DNA of 14,853 nucleotides from Lachnospiraceae bacterium (GTDB taxonomy: Bacteria; Bacillota; Clostridia; Lachnospirales; Lachnospiraceae). The translations under genes and the position numbers were made by a program. Below, piece after piece: positions 6,363 through 13,621 of this stretch (position 1 is its first letter; the number at the start of each line of letters is the position of its first letter). Below the pieces are notes generated by a model that worked only from the letters and a program-made list of their open reading frames with translations, did no database searches and had not been told where the DNA came from. Location: contig CAAFXE010000027.1 of the NCBI GenBank assembly GCA_900766915.1, positions 1-14,853 of the forward strand. The letters are read 5' to 3'.

Positions 6363-6505
6363 TGTAACTGTTCAGAGCCAAGCAAAATTTCAAAAAACAG
6401 GTGTAAAATGCTTGCATTTTACACCTGTTTTTAAAATTTTATTTGGCGGATACGCCACACCGACGAAATGCAAAGCATTTTGGAGGTTGGCTCTGAACAG
6501 TTACA
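6363..6505. repeat. 143-bp element with 19-bp perfect terminal inverted repeats and nested hairpins
   Basis: TGTAACTGTTCAGAGCCAA at 6363-6381 is repeated inverted at 6487-6505. Between them are three further hairpins: a very stable 18-bp stem (6393-6432), TGGCG-GATA-CGCCA (6444-6457) and AAATGC-AAA-GCATTT (6466-6480). The right end touches the stop codon of rseP at 6506 and the left end is 6 bases after the SDR stop, so it fills the gap between two convergent genes almost exactly. There is no coding capacity and no obvious target duplication. The architecture resembles miniature inverted-repeat or intergenic palindromic elements, but only one copy is visible here. Confidence 0.75.
6393..6432. 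terminator. bidirectional intrinsic terminator
   Basis: AAAAACAGGTGTAAAATG (6393-6410), loop CTTG, then the exact complement 6415-6432. The stem is flanked by an A-run on the left and a T-run on the right, so both strands end a hairpin with a U-tract. It lies between the stop codons of the SDR gene (plus) and rseP (minus). The stem continues outward with AAAATTT/AAATTTT after a small bulge. Confidence 0.8.
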
Positions 6506-7543
6506 TCACTTCTGAAAAAACATCACCGAAATGTCATTGAACAAAATCATGACCATCAGTCCCATCAATACTGCAAAGCCTGCCAGATGAATATAGCCTT
6601 CCTTTTCCTCGGGTACTCGCTTTCCTGTCACTGCCTCAATGAGCAGAAAGACAAGACGTCCTCCGTCAAGAGCCGGAATTGGCAGCAGATTCATAACACC
6701 TAAATTGGCTGACAAAAACACCACCATATTCAGCATATTGATAAACACTGCAAAGCTGCTGATAGCAGCACTCTGCTCATAGGTATCCCCGATCATGCCG
6801 ACGATCCGCACCGGTCCGCCAACATCTTCCCGTTTTACCTGTCCTGTAACCATCAGCTTCAAGCTGTCAAAGACCATATGGATCCAATAGCCCACTTCTG
6901 CCCCTGCGTATTTCACAAGCTCCAGAGGATTCGTACATTTACTATAGGCTCCGCCGGTAATTCCCATAAGATAATAGCCCTCTTCACTCATTTTCGGCGT
7001 GATCACCGCCTCATAGCGTTTACCATCCCGAGCGTAAACAAGCTCTACCGTTTCTCCCTGATGAAGCTGGATATACATACTCACATCCCGGTAGACACCG
7101 ATATTGCGTCCATTCAAAGAGATGATCTCATCTCCTGCACGAACTCCTGTCTCATAGGCCGGATAGCCTTCCATGGTTTCTGCCACAAAGGGCTTATCAA
7201 TGCCGATGCAAAAGATCATGATGAGTGCGCCAAGAAAGGCAAGGATAAAATTAAATACCGGTCCTGCCACAACGACAGATATCCTGGTCCAGACTCCCTT
7301 TTTGTTGAAGGCATTCTCTTCATCAGAAGCCTCATCCTCTCCCACCATGGCACAGGAACCGCCAAAGGGAAGGATTCTTAAACAATATTCTGTCTCACCG
7401 ATCTTCTTTTTCAAAATCGCAGGGCCCATGCCCAATGAAAAGGATGTGACACCGATCCCACCCCTCTTTGCCAGGAGAAAATGTCCCAGCTCATGAAAAA
7501 AGATTAACAGTCCAAAAATAATTAATGCAACAATAATACTCAA
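6506..7543 (-). CDS. rseP: RIP metalloprotease RseP (site-2 protease)
   Basis: An integral-membrane zinc protease that cleaves substrates such as anti-sigma factors or signal-peptide remnants within the membrane. From the chosen start it has 345 residues. The first transmembrane helix carries the zinc site HELGH (residues 17-21). A PDZ-like region containing GVRAGDEIISLNG lies at roughly 120-200. A C-terminal helix carries NLLPIPALDGGRL, the LDG motif that supplies the third zinc ligand. The start is a TTG at 7543, placed one base after the dxr stop and 4 bases after AGGTGG (7553-7548). An earlier in-frame TTG at 7561 would add MRAGGR but has no ribosome binding site; no ATG precedes the HELGH helix. 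It is the last gene of the pyrH cluster and ends against a bidirectional terminator. Confidence 0.95.
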   Translation of the reverse strand: MSIIVALIIFGLLIFFHELGHFLLAKRGGIGVTSFSLGMGPAILKKKIGETEYCLRILPFGGSCAMVGEDEASDEENAFNKKGVWTRISVVVAGPVFNFILAFLGALIMIFCIGIDKPFVAETMEGYPAYETGVRAGDEIISLNGRNIGVYRDVSMYIQLHQGETVELVYARDGKRYEAVITPKMSEEGYYLMGITGGAYSKCTNPLELVKYAGAEVGYWIHMVFDSLKLMVTGQVKREDVGGPVRIVGMIGDTYEQSAAISSFAVFINMLNMVVFLSANLGVMNLLPIPALDGGRLVFLLIEAVTGKRVPEEKEGYIHLAGFAVLMGLMVMILFNDISVMFFQK

Positions 7544-7544
7544 C

Positions 7545-8696
7545 CTACCACCTGCTCTCAATCAATTCATATACATTGGCTTCTGTAGCAAGTATTTCAT
7601 CCACATTCGGTGCATCGATTCTTTCAATGCGTTCCATACACTCCCCGATAATCTCCGGAATCTCCAGATAGCGGATCTCTCTGTTTAAGAATTTTGCAAC
7701 AGCCTTTTCATTGGCTGCATTATAAACGGTTGGAATATTTCCGCCCTGTTTCGCTGCCTCAAAAGCCAGCTTTAGTCCTGTAAAGGTTTCAAGATCCGGT
7801 TCCTCAAAGGTGATCTGTTTTAATTTCCAGAAATCCAGACGCTCTCCCGGTAAAAATCTTCTTTCAGGATAATAAAGAGCATACTGGATCGGAAGCTTCA
7901 TATCCGGTGTTCCAAGCTGTGCAATCACTGCACCGTCTACAAACTCCACTGCAGAATGAATGATGCTCTGTGGCTGAACCACCACCTGAATATGATCCAT
8001 ATCCACATCAAAAAGCCACTTTGCCTCCATAGCTTCCAGTCCCTTATTGACCAACGTAGAGGAATCAATGGTGATCTTTCGCCCCATAGCCCAGTTTGGA
8101 TGCTTCAGGGCATCCTCTACCTGAATATTTTCAAGTTCCTCACGTTTACGGCCGCGGAATGGGCCTCCGGAGGCTGTCAATAATATTTTATGCAGCTGAC
8201 CATGTTTTTCTCCATTCAGACACTGGAAAATTGCACTGTGCTCGGAATCTACCGGAAGGATCTTTACACCACATTCTTTTGCAAGCGGCATGATGATATG
8301 TCCTGCGGTTACCAGTGTTTCTTTATTAGCAAGAGCAATATCCTTACCGGCTTTAATTGCTGCAATGGTGGGCCGGATACCGATCATTCCTACAATGGCA
8401 GTCACCAGAATCTCTGATTCTTCCATTTCTGCGATCTCGATAAGACCCTCCATACCTGTCACGATTTCCACGGAAAGGTCAGAAACCATCAAACGAAGCT
8501 CCTTTGCCTTTTCTTCTGTCCAGACTGCTACCTTCCTTGGATGAAATTCACGAATCTGAGTTTCTAAAAGCTTTACATTATTCCCTGCAGCCAGACCTAC
8601 GATTTGAAGATCCCCATTGGTTCTTGCAACCTCCAGAGTCTGGGTACCGATGGAACCTGTGGAGCCAAGAATTGCAATTTTTTTCATTTTATCCAT
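7545..8696 (-). CDS. dxr: 1-deoxy-D-xylulose 5-phosphate reductoisomerase
   Basis: It converts 1-deoxyxylulose 5-phosphate to 2-C-methylerythritol 4-phosphate with NADPH, the committed step of the MEP isoprenoid pathway, in the cytoplasm. The 383-residue length is normal. Visible are the NADPH motif GSTGSIG (residues 11-17), LANKETLV (122-129), metal-binding LPVDSEHSA (147-155, Asp150 and Glu152), SGGPFR (176-181), HPNW (199-202) and IDSSTLVNKGLEAMEA (210-225), which includes further substrate and metal ligands. AGGAG 9 bases before ATG 8696 supports that start over the ATG three codons later. It lies between cdsA and rseP in the pyrH cluster, and feeds isoprenoid precursors to uppS encoded just upstream. 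Confidence 0.97.
   Translation of the reverse strand: MDKMKKIAILGSTGSIGTQTLEVARTNGDLQIVGLAAGNNVKLLETQIREFHPRKVAVWTEEKAKELRLMVSDLSVEIVTGMEGLIEIAEMEESEILVTAIVGMIGIRPTIAAIKAGKDIALANKETLVTAGHIIMPLAKECGVKILPVDSEHSAIFQCLNGEKHGQLHKILLTASGGPFRGRKREELENIQVEDALKHPNWAMGRKITIDSSTLVNKGLEAMEAKWLFDVDMDHIQVVVQPQSIIHSAVEFVDGAVIAQLGTPDMKLPIQYALYYPERRFLPGERLDFWKLKQITFEEPDLETFTGLKLAFEAAKQGGNIPTVYNAANEKAVAKFLNREIRYLEIPEIIGECMERIERIDAPNVDEILATEANVYELIESRW
7548..7553 (-). promoter_or_regulatory. ribosome binding site deciding the rseP start
   Basis: AGGTGG is formed by the last sense codons of dxr (Arg-Trp) and precedes TTG 7543 by four bases, favouring this codon over TTG 7561. Confidence 0.5.
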
Positions 8697-8713
8697 AAAA
8701 CGTTTCTCCTATT

Positions 8714-9514
8714 CTATCTTACCATGGCAAAAAGCAATGCGTAGATCAAAGGTGCTGTAAAGATCACGCTGTCGAATCGGTCTAAAATACCGCCGTGACC
8801 CGGAATCAGTTTTCCATAGTCCTTGATGCCATGCTGGCGTTTAATACCGGATGCGATCAGATCCCCAAACTGGGAGATTACGGCTCCCACTGCACAGATA
8901 ATGGCAAAATACAGTGGTGCATTGCCCATGACCAGGTATTTACTTACCACTGCACCGTAAATACATCCAAGAAGTGCCGCACCCACAACACCGCCAACGG
9001 CCCCTTCAATGGATTTTTTCGGGCTCAAGATGGGTGCCAGCTTGTGTTTTCCAAAAAGGACTCCCACACAGTAGGCACAGGTATCACATCCCCAGGAGCA
9101 AAGGAAGATCAGCCAGATAGCAAACAGCCCATCCTCCGCAATACGGATCTGGTAAATGTAAGAAAGCATCATAGGCAGATATAAAACCCCTAAAATACTG
9201 GCAAAAACCTGTTCTGTATTATATTTTGGATACTGTAAGACATAGATTCCTGCTGCTGCCATAAGCTCAATAGCCATAAACAGTGCCCCGTTTACATTGC
9301 CATGATAGAAAAGCAGTGCAAGGTAATACACAACAGATAAGATATATCCGATGATTCCTAAGGATTTTTCAATCTTAAATACTCTGTAAAATTCAAACAA
9401 ACCGATCATGGAGATTGCAAAACAAAATCCCCAGAGAATATTTCCTCCTAAAATCCCTGTAGCAAGCAAAATCACCACCAGGACGATTCCGCTCAGTAAT
9501 CTTGTTATGAACAT
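8714..9514 (-). CDS. cdsA: phosphatidate cytidylyltransferase (CDP-diacylglycerol synthase)
   Basis: This membrane enzyme makes CDP-diacylglycerol from phosphatidic acid and CTP, the entry point to anionic phospholipids. The protein has 266 residues with about eight hydrophobic segments beginning at residue 2. Near the C-terminus it carries the family signature SGIKRQHGIKDYGKLIPGHG followed by GILDRFDS, with the conserved KR, KD, PGHGG and DR-D residues. ATG 9514 has AAGGAGG 5 bases upstream, and the gene overlaps the end of uppS by 10 bases, indicating translational coupling. It is 17 bases from dxr. Confidence 0.96.
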   Translation of the reverse strand: MFITRLLSGIVLVVILLATGILGGNILWGFCFAISMIGLFEFYRVFKIEKSLGIIGYILSVVYYLALLFYHGNVNGALFMAIELMAAAGIYVLQYPKYNTEQVFASILGVLYLPMMLSYIYQIRIAEDGLFAIWLIFLCSWGCDTCAYCVGVLFGKHKLAPILSPKKSIEGAVGGVVGAALLGCIYGAVVSKYLVMGNAPLYFAIICAVGAVISQFGDLIASGIKRQHGIKDYGKLIPGHGGILDRFDSVIFTAPLIYALLFAMVR

Positions 9515-10221
9515 GATGCCTCCTTAACGCCTCCAAAGCGTCTGTCTCTGCTGTTGTACTTCTCAACGGCCTTCATAAGATCTTCTTTTGTGAATGCAGG
9601 CCACGGAACGTCTGTAAAATAAAACTCTGTATAAGCCAGCTGCCACATAAGGAAGTTGGAAAGTCTTTCCTCTCCGCTGGTACGGATGAGAAGGTCAGGA
9701 TCCGGAATACCTGCAGTGTCAAGGTAGCCTGAAAACATTGCTTCGTTCATCTCATCTTCAGTGATTTTTCCGTTTTTCTTATCTTCCATGATCTTTTTTA
9801 CCCCACGGACGATCTCATCCCGGCTTCCGTAGTTGATGGCAATCTGAAAATTCAATCCCTGATTGTTCGCAGAGGCTTTTTCCAGATTATCGATTTTCTC
9901 CCGGATATCCTCGTCAAGTCCTGACTTGTCTCCAATGACCCGAACTACCATATCATTTTTTTCTGCAGTTTTAATACAGGTTTTTAAGTAATTCCGAAGA
10001 AGCTTCATCAAAGCATCCACTTCCTCTTTTGGACGCTTCCAGTTTTCTGTGGAAAAAGCATACACGGTCAGGTACTTGATTCCCATTCTCCATGCTTCCT
10101 CGCAGATCCTTTCCACATTTTTTGCTCCTTCCATATGTCCGTAGTTTCTCGGCATTCCTTTGGATTTTGCCCAACGGCCGTTACCGTCTAAAATAATCGC
10201 TACATGCTGCGGAACATTCAT
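9505..10221 (-). CDS. uppS: isoprenyl transferase (undecaprenyl diphosphate synthase)
   Basis: A cis-prenyltransferase that extends farnesyl diphosphate with isopentenyl diphosphate to the C55 lipid carrier used for peptidoglycan and other surface polymers. From the chosen start it has 238 residues. HVAIILDGNGRWAK (6-19) contains catalytic Asp12; RNYGH, STENWKRP, and late RTSGEERLSNF and DRRFGG complete the family pattern. The longest reading frame begins at GTG 10239, but the ribosome binding site AAGGAG (10234-10229) lies inside that extension. It is 7 bases from ATG 10221 and only 1 base from ATG 10227, so 10221 is preferred. It overlaps cdsA by 10 bases. Confidence 0.96.
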   Translation of the reverse strand: MNVPQHVAIILDGNGRWAKSKGMPRNYGHMEGAKNVERICEEAWRMGIKYLTVYAFSTENWKRPKEEVDALMKLLRNYLKTCIKTAEKNDMVVRVIGDKSGLDEDIREKIDNLEKASANNQGLNFQIAINYGSRDEIVRGVKKIMEDKKNGKITEDEMNEAMFSGYLDTAGIPDPDLLIRTSGEERLSNFLMWQLAYTEFYFTDVPWPAFTKEDLMKAVEKYNSRDRRFGGVKEASCS

Positions 10222-10228
10222 ATTCATT

Positions 10229-10234
10229 CTCCTT
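10229..10234 (-). promoter_or_regulatory. ribosome binding site fixing the uppS start
   Basis: AAGGAG stands 7 bases before ATG 10221. It rules out GTG 10239, which lies upstream of it, and makes ATG 10227 unlikely. Confidence 0.7.
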
Positions 10235-10262
10235 ATCACAAAATTTAAGTGAAAATGGGAAA

Positions 10263-10285
10263 GAGCAGATGTTTTTCACCTGCCC
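10263..10285 (-). other. intra-operon hairpin between frr and uppS
   Basis: On the minus strand GGGCAGGTG, a loop of five A residues and CATCTGCTC form a 9-bp stem that includes two G-U pairs. It is followed by a short TTT rather than a long U-run, so it is at best a partial terminator or an RNA processing site. Confidence 0.35.
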
Positions 10286-10300
10286 TGTACTCCCCCCGTT

Positions 10301-10858
10301 TTATACTTTCATAATATCTTTTGTCTTTGCATCTACTGCATCGTCAATGTCTTTGACGAACTTATCTGTCATTTTCTGAAGCTTGGTTTCCAGCTCTTTC
10401 TGATCATCCTCAGTCAGTTCATTTGCCTTGTTCATTTTCTTAAAGGTATCGTTTGCATCACGACGGATGTTTCTAATCGCTACTTTGGCAGCTTCTCCTT
10501 TTTTCTTCACATCCTTTGCAAGGTCTTTACGGCGTTCTTCCGTAAGCTCCGGGAAAATAAGACGAATCACTGCTCCGTCGTTGGATGGATTGATACCGAT
10601 ATCAGAAGTCATGATCGCTTTTTCGATTGGTTTGATCAGGCTCTTATCCCATGGTGCGATCTGAAGCATTCTCGGTTCCGGAACAGAAACATTTCCTACC
10701 TGCTGGATCGGAGTAGGTGTACCATAATAATCTACTTTTAATTTATCAAGTACGTGTGGATTTGCACGTCCTGCACGAATTGATGAAAATTCTCCTTCCA
10801 GATTTGCAAAAGTTTTATTCATTTTTGTCTCAAACTGCTGTAATCTTTCATCTGCCAT
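10301..10858 (-). CDS. frr: ribosome recycling factor
   Basis: It splits post-termination ribosomes together with EF-G. The 185-residue length is exactly that of the family. The N-terminal helix with FSSIRAGRANPHVLDKLKVDYYG (residues 24-46), the small domain with PIQQVGNVSVPEPRMLQIAPWD (50-71), and the basic helix TEERRKDLAKDVKKKGEAAKVAIRNIRRDAN are all typical. ATG 10858 has AGGAGG 9 bases upstream. It begins 12 bases after the pyrH stop, in the usual pyrH-frr pairing. Confidence 0.98.
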   Translation of the reverse strand: MADERLQQFETKMNKTFANLEGEFSSIRAGRANPHVLDKLKVDYYGTPTPIQQVGNVSVPEPRMLQIAPWDKSLIKPIEKAIMTSDIGINPSNDGAVIRLIFPELTEERRKDLAKDVKKKGEAAKVAIRNIRRDANDTFKKMNKANELTEDDQKELETKLQKMTDKFVKDIDDAVDAKTKDIMKV

Positions 10859-10870
10859 TTTATTATCCTC

Positions 10871-11566
10871 CTATACAGTAACCTTTGTACCGTTAAATTT
10901 TCCGCTGACAGTATTCACAATACTGTTTTCTTCATTTAAGCCAAACACAAGCATTGGCATTTTATTTTCCATGGCCATAATGGAAGCACTTAAGTCCATC
11001 ACGCCCAGCCTTTTATCAATCACTTCTCCAATACTGATCTCATCGTATTTCCTGGCATCCGGATTTACCTTTGGATCGCTGTCATAAACACCGTCAATTG
11101 CTTTTGCAAGAAGGATCACATCTGCCTCGATTTCGATAGCACGAAGGGTTGTGGTCGTATCTGTTGAAAAATACGGATGTCCTGTACCCCCTGCAAAGAA
11201 TGTAACCACACCCTTTTCAAGATTTTCCACTGCGCTGTCCTTGGTGAAAAGTTCGGCAATGGGTCCCATGGCAAATGGGGTATATACCTTGGTCTTCATA
11301 CCAACACTTCTGAACATTTCAGAAACATAAATGCAGTTCATCACGGTAGCAAGCATACCAATCTGATCTGACTTTGGACGATCAATATTTTCACTGGTAC
11401 GTCCTCTCCAGAAGTTTCCGCCTCCGATCACGACACCCACCTGGATTCCCTGATCCACCAATGTTTTTACCTGACCTGCCACTTCCAGACAGGTAGCTTC
11501 ATCAAAACCGGTATGTTTTTCACCGGCAAGTGCTTCACCGCTAAGCTTTAACAATACTCTTTTCAT
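10871..11566 (-). CDS. pyrH: uridylate kinase (UMP kinase)
   Basis: It phosphorylates UMP to UDP, feeding UTP/CTP and nucleotide-sugar pools. The 231-residue protein belongs to the amino-acid-kinase fold: KLSGEAL (7-13), GGGNFWRGR (48-56), GTGHPYFSTDTTTTLRAIEI and AKAIDGVYDSDP are all present. An upstream in-frame codon would add 21 residues (to 11629), but that extension spans the predicted promoter's start site and a leader hairpin and lacks homology to the family. AGAGAGG lies 7 bases before ATG 11566. It is the first gene of the six-gene cluster ending in rseP. In this family UTP commonly inhibits and GTP activates the enzyme. Confidence 0.97.
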   Translation of the reverse strand: MKRVLLKLSGEALAGEKHTGFDEATCLEVAGQVKTLVDQGIQVGVVIGGGNFWRGRTSENIDRPKSDQIGMLATVMNCIYVSEMFRSVGMKTKVYTPFAMGPIAELFTKDSAVENLEKGVVTFFAGGTGHPYFSTDTTTTLRAIEIEADVILLAKAIDGVYDSDPKVNPDARKYDEISIGEVIDKRLGVMDLSASIMAMENKMPMLVFGLNEENSIVNTVSGKFNGTKVTV

Positions 11567-11573
11567 GTATTTA

Positions 11574-11580
11574 CCTCTCT
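11574..11580 (-). promoter_or_regulatory. ribosome binding site fixing the pyrH start
   Basis: AGAGAGG is 7 bases before ATG 11566 and immediately follows the leader hairpin, excluding the upstream in-frame start. Confidence 0.65.
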
Positions 11581-11583
11581 TTG

Positions 11584-11606
11584 AAATCGCATAAACCCTG
11601 CGATTT
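11584..11606 (-). promoter_or_regulatory. leader hairpin of pyrH mRNA
   Basis: AAATCGCA and TGCGATTT (11584-11591 and 11599-11606) form a perfect 8-bp stem with a 7-base loop. It lies between the predicted transcript start near 11613 and the ribosome binding site, with only three bases separating the stem from AGAGAGG. On the minus strand no U-run follows, so it is not a simple terminator. It may stabilise the mRNA or affect initiation. Confidence 0.45.
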
Positions 11607-11619
11607 TTTAATTGAACAC

Positions 11620-11648
11620 AGTATACCATATCTGGTTCTGTTTTACAA
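11620..11648 (-). promoter_or_regulatory. predicted promoter of the pyrH-frr-uppS-cdsA-dxr-rseP cluster
   Basis: On the minus strand TTGTAA (11648-11643), 17-base spacer, TATACT (11625-11620). The expected start near 11613 gives a leader of about 47 bases. It lies between the end of the nucleotidase gene and pyrH, and no terminator is visible for the nucleotidase gene, so some read-through into the cluster is possible. Confidence 0.65.
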
Positions 11649-11660
11649 TCGTGTATCTGT

Positions 11661-13616
11661 TCAGTGCCTTCCAGATACAGTGATGTCTGTACGTTTACGT
11701 TTGACCTTCCTGATGAGTTTTACGAGAAGTGTAATGATTCCTGCCACGATTGCCAGAAGTAAAAGCACTGCTCCTGTGATCATAAAGAAAAATCTGTTGG
11801 GACGTTTCAGAAGCTCTACGGGATTTTTACTGTCTTCTACAACTTTACGTCCCTCCAAAGTACCATATTTTTCCGGTACATTTCCATAGCCGTCCCCATC
11901 GGTATCCTTAAAAGAACTCATATAATCCGCAATAGCAACCCAGGCTTTTACCTCTTTTCCATCCTTTGTAAGAATGGCATCCTCATAATTCTCAATAGGT
12001 GTTCCGTCTGCAAACTTCGGCACAAGAGACAAAAGTCCTTTGGAAAGCTCCGTAACCCCTCCCAGCATCTGTGAGGTATAATAGTCTGTTACAACCAGAT
12101 AAAGGCTGTCATCCTCAAGCTCGATACGTTCCTCCTGATTGTTGACCAAAAAAGCATCTGTGACTTTATTTAAGATCATCCGGTTCGGATTGAATTTCCA
12201 GTAAAGTCCGTCGGTATAAAGTCTTGCAGTGGTCATGATATCCGAAATACTGGCATCGATTTCCGATACGGTCTTTAACTCTTTTCCTGTAAGATAGACT
12301 CCAATGAGAGGATATCCCGGAATCTGGTCTTTGCCGATTCCCAGGGAGAAGGAATTAAACACCTGCTCTGTGGTAATGTTTCCTTTGGTATAGGAATCCC
12401 GGATGGTTCCTGACGGAGCCACGGACATTGCAACGGAATCTTTTCCCAAAACCTGCTCTGCTGCATAAGTGTAGGCATCTGCAATGATACTTCCCAGATT
12501 ATTTTCCGTATGCTTCAAAGCAGTATCTTCCTGTGACGCAAAATCTATTTCGTTGGTACAAAGAATCTGATCCCTGGTATATCCAAACTGTGACAGATAA
12601 CCGGTATCCACCAGTGCCATCATTCCATCGATTTTCTCCTGCATCGTGGCATCCGGCAAAACTGTATCGTCTATCGTTTTTAACTCATAATCCGTAAGCT
12701 CCCATCTGCCATTCTCCTTCTGACTCATGGACAAACTGCCCAGATATTTTCCATATTCCCCTGCTGACACAATATAGGTGTCTCCATGCTGAATCGGAAC
12801 ATCTAATCTTGTATGGGTATGTCCGCTGATGATCAGATCGATTTCCGGTACTGCTTTGGCAATCAGCTCATCCTCTGATTTTTTTTCATTATCGACGGTA
12901 CCACTATGGGAAACACAGGCAATCAGGTCAACATCTTCCTTTTCTTTGATTTCTGCCACAGTTTCCCTGGCTGCCTCTATGCGGTCTTTAAATACCAGCG
13001 GACAGTCTACCACACAGCTTTCGCTGTCTATACCAAAAATACCGAACACAGCGATCTTAACCTCGCCTTTTTCAACCACCACATAATCTTTGATTCCGAA
13101 GTTTTCAAAGGCTTCCTTTAAAAGCTTCTGATCCTCTGTAAGACCTGCTTCTTCCATCGCTTCCCAGTCCACATTGGAAAGAGCCAGCTGTGGAAGCACA
13201 TCACTGCTCTTTCTCGCACTGTAAAGCATATTGGCAAGTCCTTTGGCACGGTAGTCATATTCATGGTTACCAAAAGTAGATACATCCACGCCCAATGCTC
13301 CCAGCATCCGAAGCTCAGCTGCTTGTGTTTCATAAACTGTCTGCACAAGGGTTCCCATGGAAAAATCTCCCCCATCAAGGATCAGGGTGTCCGGATTTTC
13401 TGTCTTTTTTTCATTGATCAGGGTTTTGATCCTTGCAAAACCGCCCATCACGGAAGCTCTGCCCTCCTCCACAGTAGCAAACTCATTTAAATGAGAATGG
13501 GTATCGTGAAAAAATAAAACATCTACTTTTTTTGTTTCTTCCTTTGCAGCCGCTGACAGACCAAACAGCGCCAGACACGCCACCACAACAGCTGACAAAA
13601 TCACTTTTATCTTCAT
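11661..13616 (-). CDS. membrane-anchored 5'-nucleotidase / 2',3'-cyclic phosphodiesterase family protein
   Basis: A 651-residue extracytoplasmic metallophosphoesterase of the UshA/5'-nucleotidase family. A signal peptide occupies about residues 1-24 (MKIKVILSAVVVACLALFGL then SAAAKE). The metal site is complete: FHDTHSH (Asp38, His40), DGGDFSMGT (Asp84), GNHEYD (Asn117, His118), SHSG (His237) and SGHTHT (His266, His268). The C-terminal substrate domain begins around 345 with NNLGSIIADAY and APSGTIRDSY. After an EF-hand-like loop DTDGDGYGNVPE (571-582), a transmembrane segment (about 609-633) and a basic tail anchor it to the membrane. It probably releases phosphate from extracellular nucleotides; the exact substrate is not determined. 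AAGGAA precedes ATG 13616. It starts 5 bases after the cysteine-peptidase-like gene, so the two are co-transcribed. Confidence 0.92.
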   Translation of the reverse strand: MKIKVILSAVVVACLALFGLSAAAKEETKKVDVLFFHDTHSHLNEFATVEEGRASVMGGFARIKTLINEKKTENPDTLILDGGDFSMGTLVQTVYETQAAELRMLGALGVDVSTFGNHEYDYRAKGLANMLYSARKSSDVLPQLALSNVDWEAMEEAGLTEDQKLLKEAFENFGIKDYVVVEKGEVKIAVFGIFGIDSESCVVDCPLVFKDRIEAARETVAEIKEKEDVDLIACVSHSGTVDNEKKSEDELIAKAVPEIDLIISGHTHTRLDVPIQHGDTYIVSAGEYGKYLGSLSMSQKENGRWELTDYELKTIDDTVLPDATMQEKIDGMMALVDTGYLSQFGYTRDQILCTNEIDFASQEDTALKHTENNLGSIIADAYTYAAEQVLGKDSVAMSVAPSGTIRDSYTKGNITTEQVFNSFSLGIGKDQIPGYPLIGVYLTGKELKTVSEIDASISDIMTTARLYTDGLYWKFNPNRMILNKVTDAFLVNNQEERIELEDDSLYLVVTDYYTSQMLGGVTELSKGLLSLVPKFADGTPIENYEDAILTKDGKEVKAWVAIADYMSSFKDTDGDGYGNVPEKYGTLEGRKVVEDSKNPVELLKRPNRFFFMITGAVLLLLAIVAGIITLLVKLIRKVKRKRTDITVSGRH

Positions 13617-13621
13617 CTTTT

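Noticed and set aside
6878..7381. 167-codon open frame on the plus strand opposite rseP
   Set aside because: It is antisense to a certain rseP gene, with no domain pattern.
10222..10239. GTG 10239 as the uppS start
   Set aside because: The ribosome binding site AAGGAG lies downstream of that codon.
11599..11609. T-run after the hairpin upstream of pyrH as a plus-strand terminator
   Set aside because: No plus-strand gene lies upstream to be terminated; neighbouring genes on both sides are on the minus strand.
11567..11629. N-terminal extension of pyrH to 11629
   Set aside because: The extension covers the predicted transcript start and leader hairpin, does not resemble UMP kinases, and the ribosome binding site points to ATG 11566.
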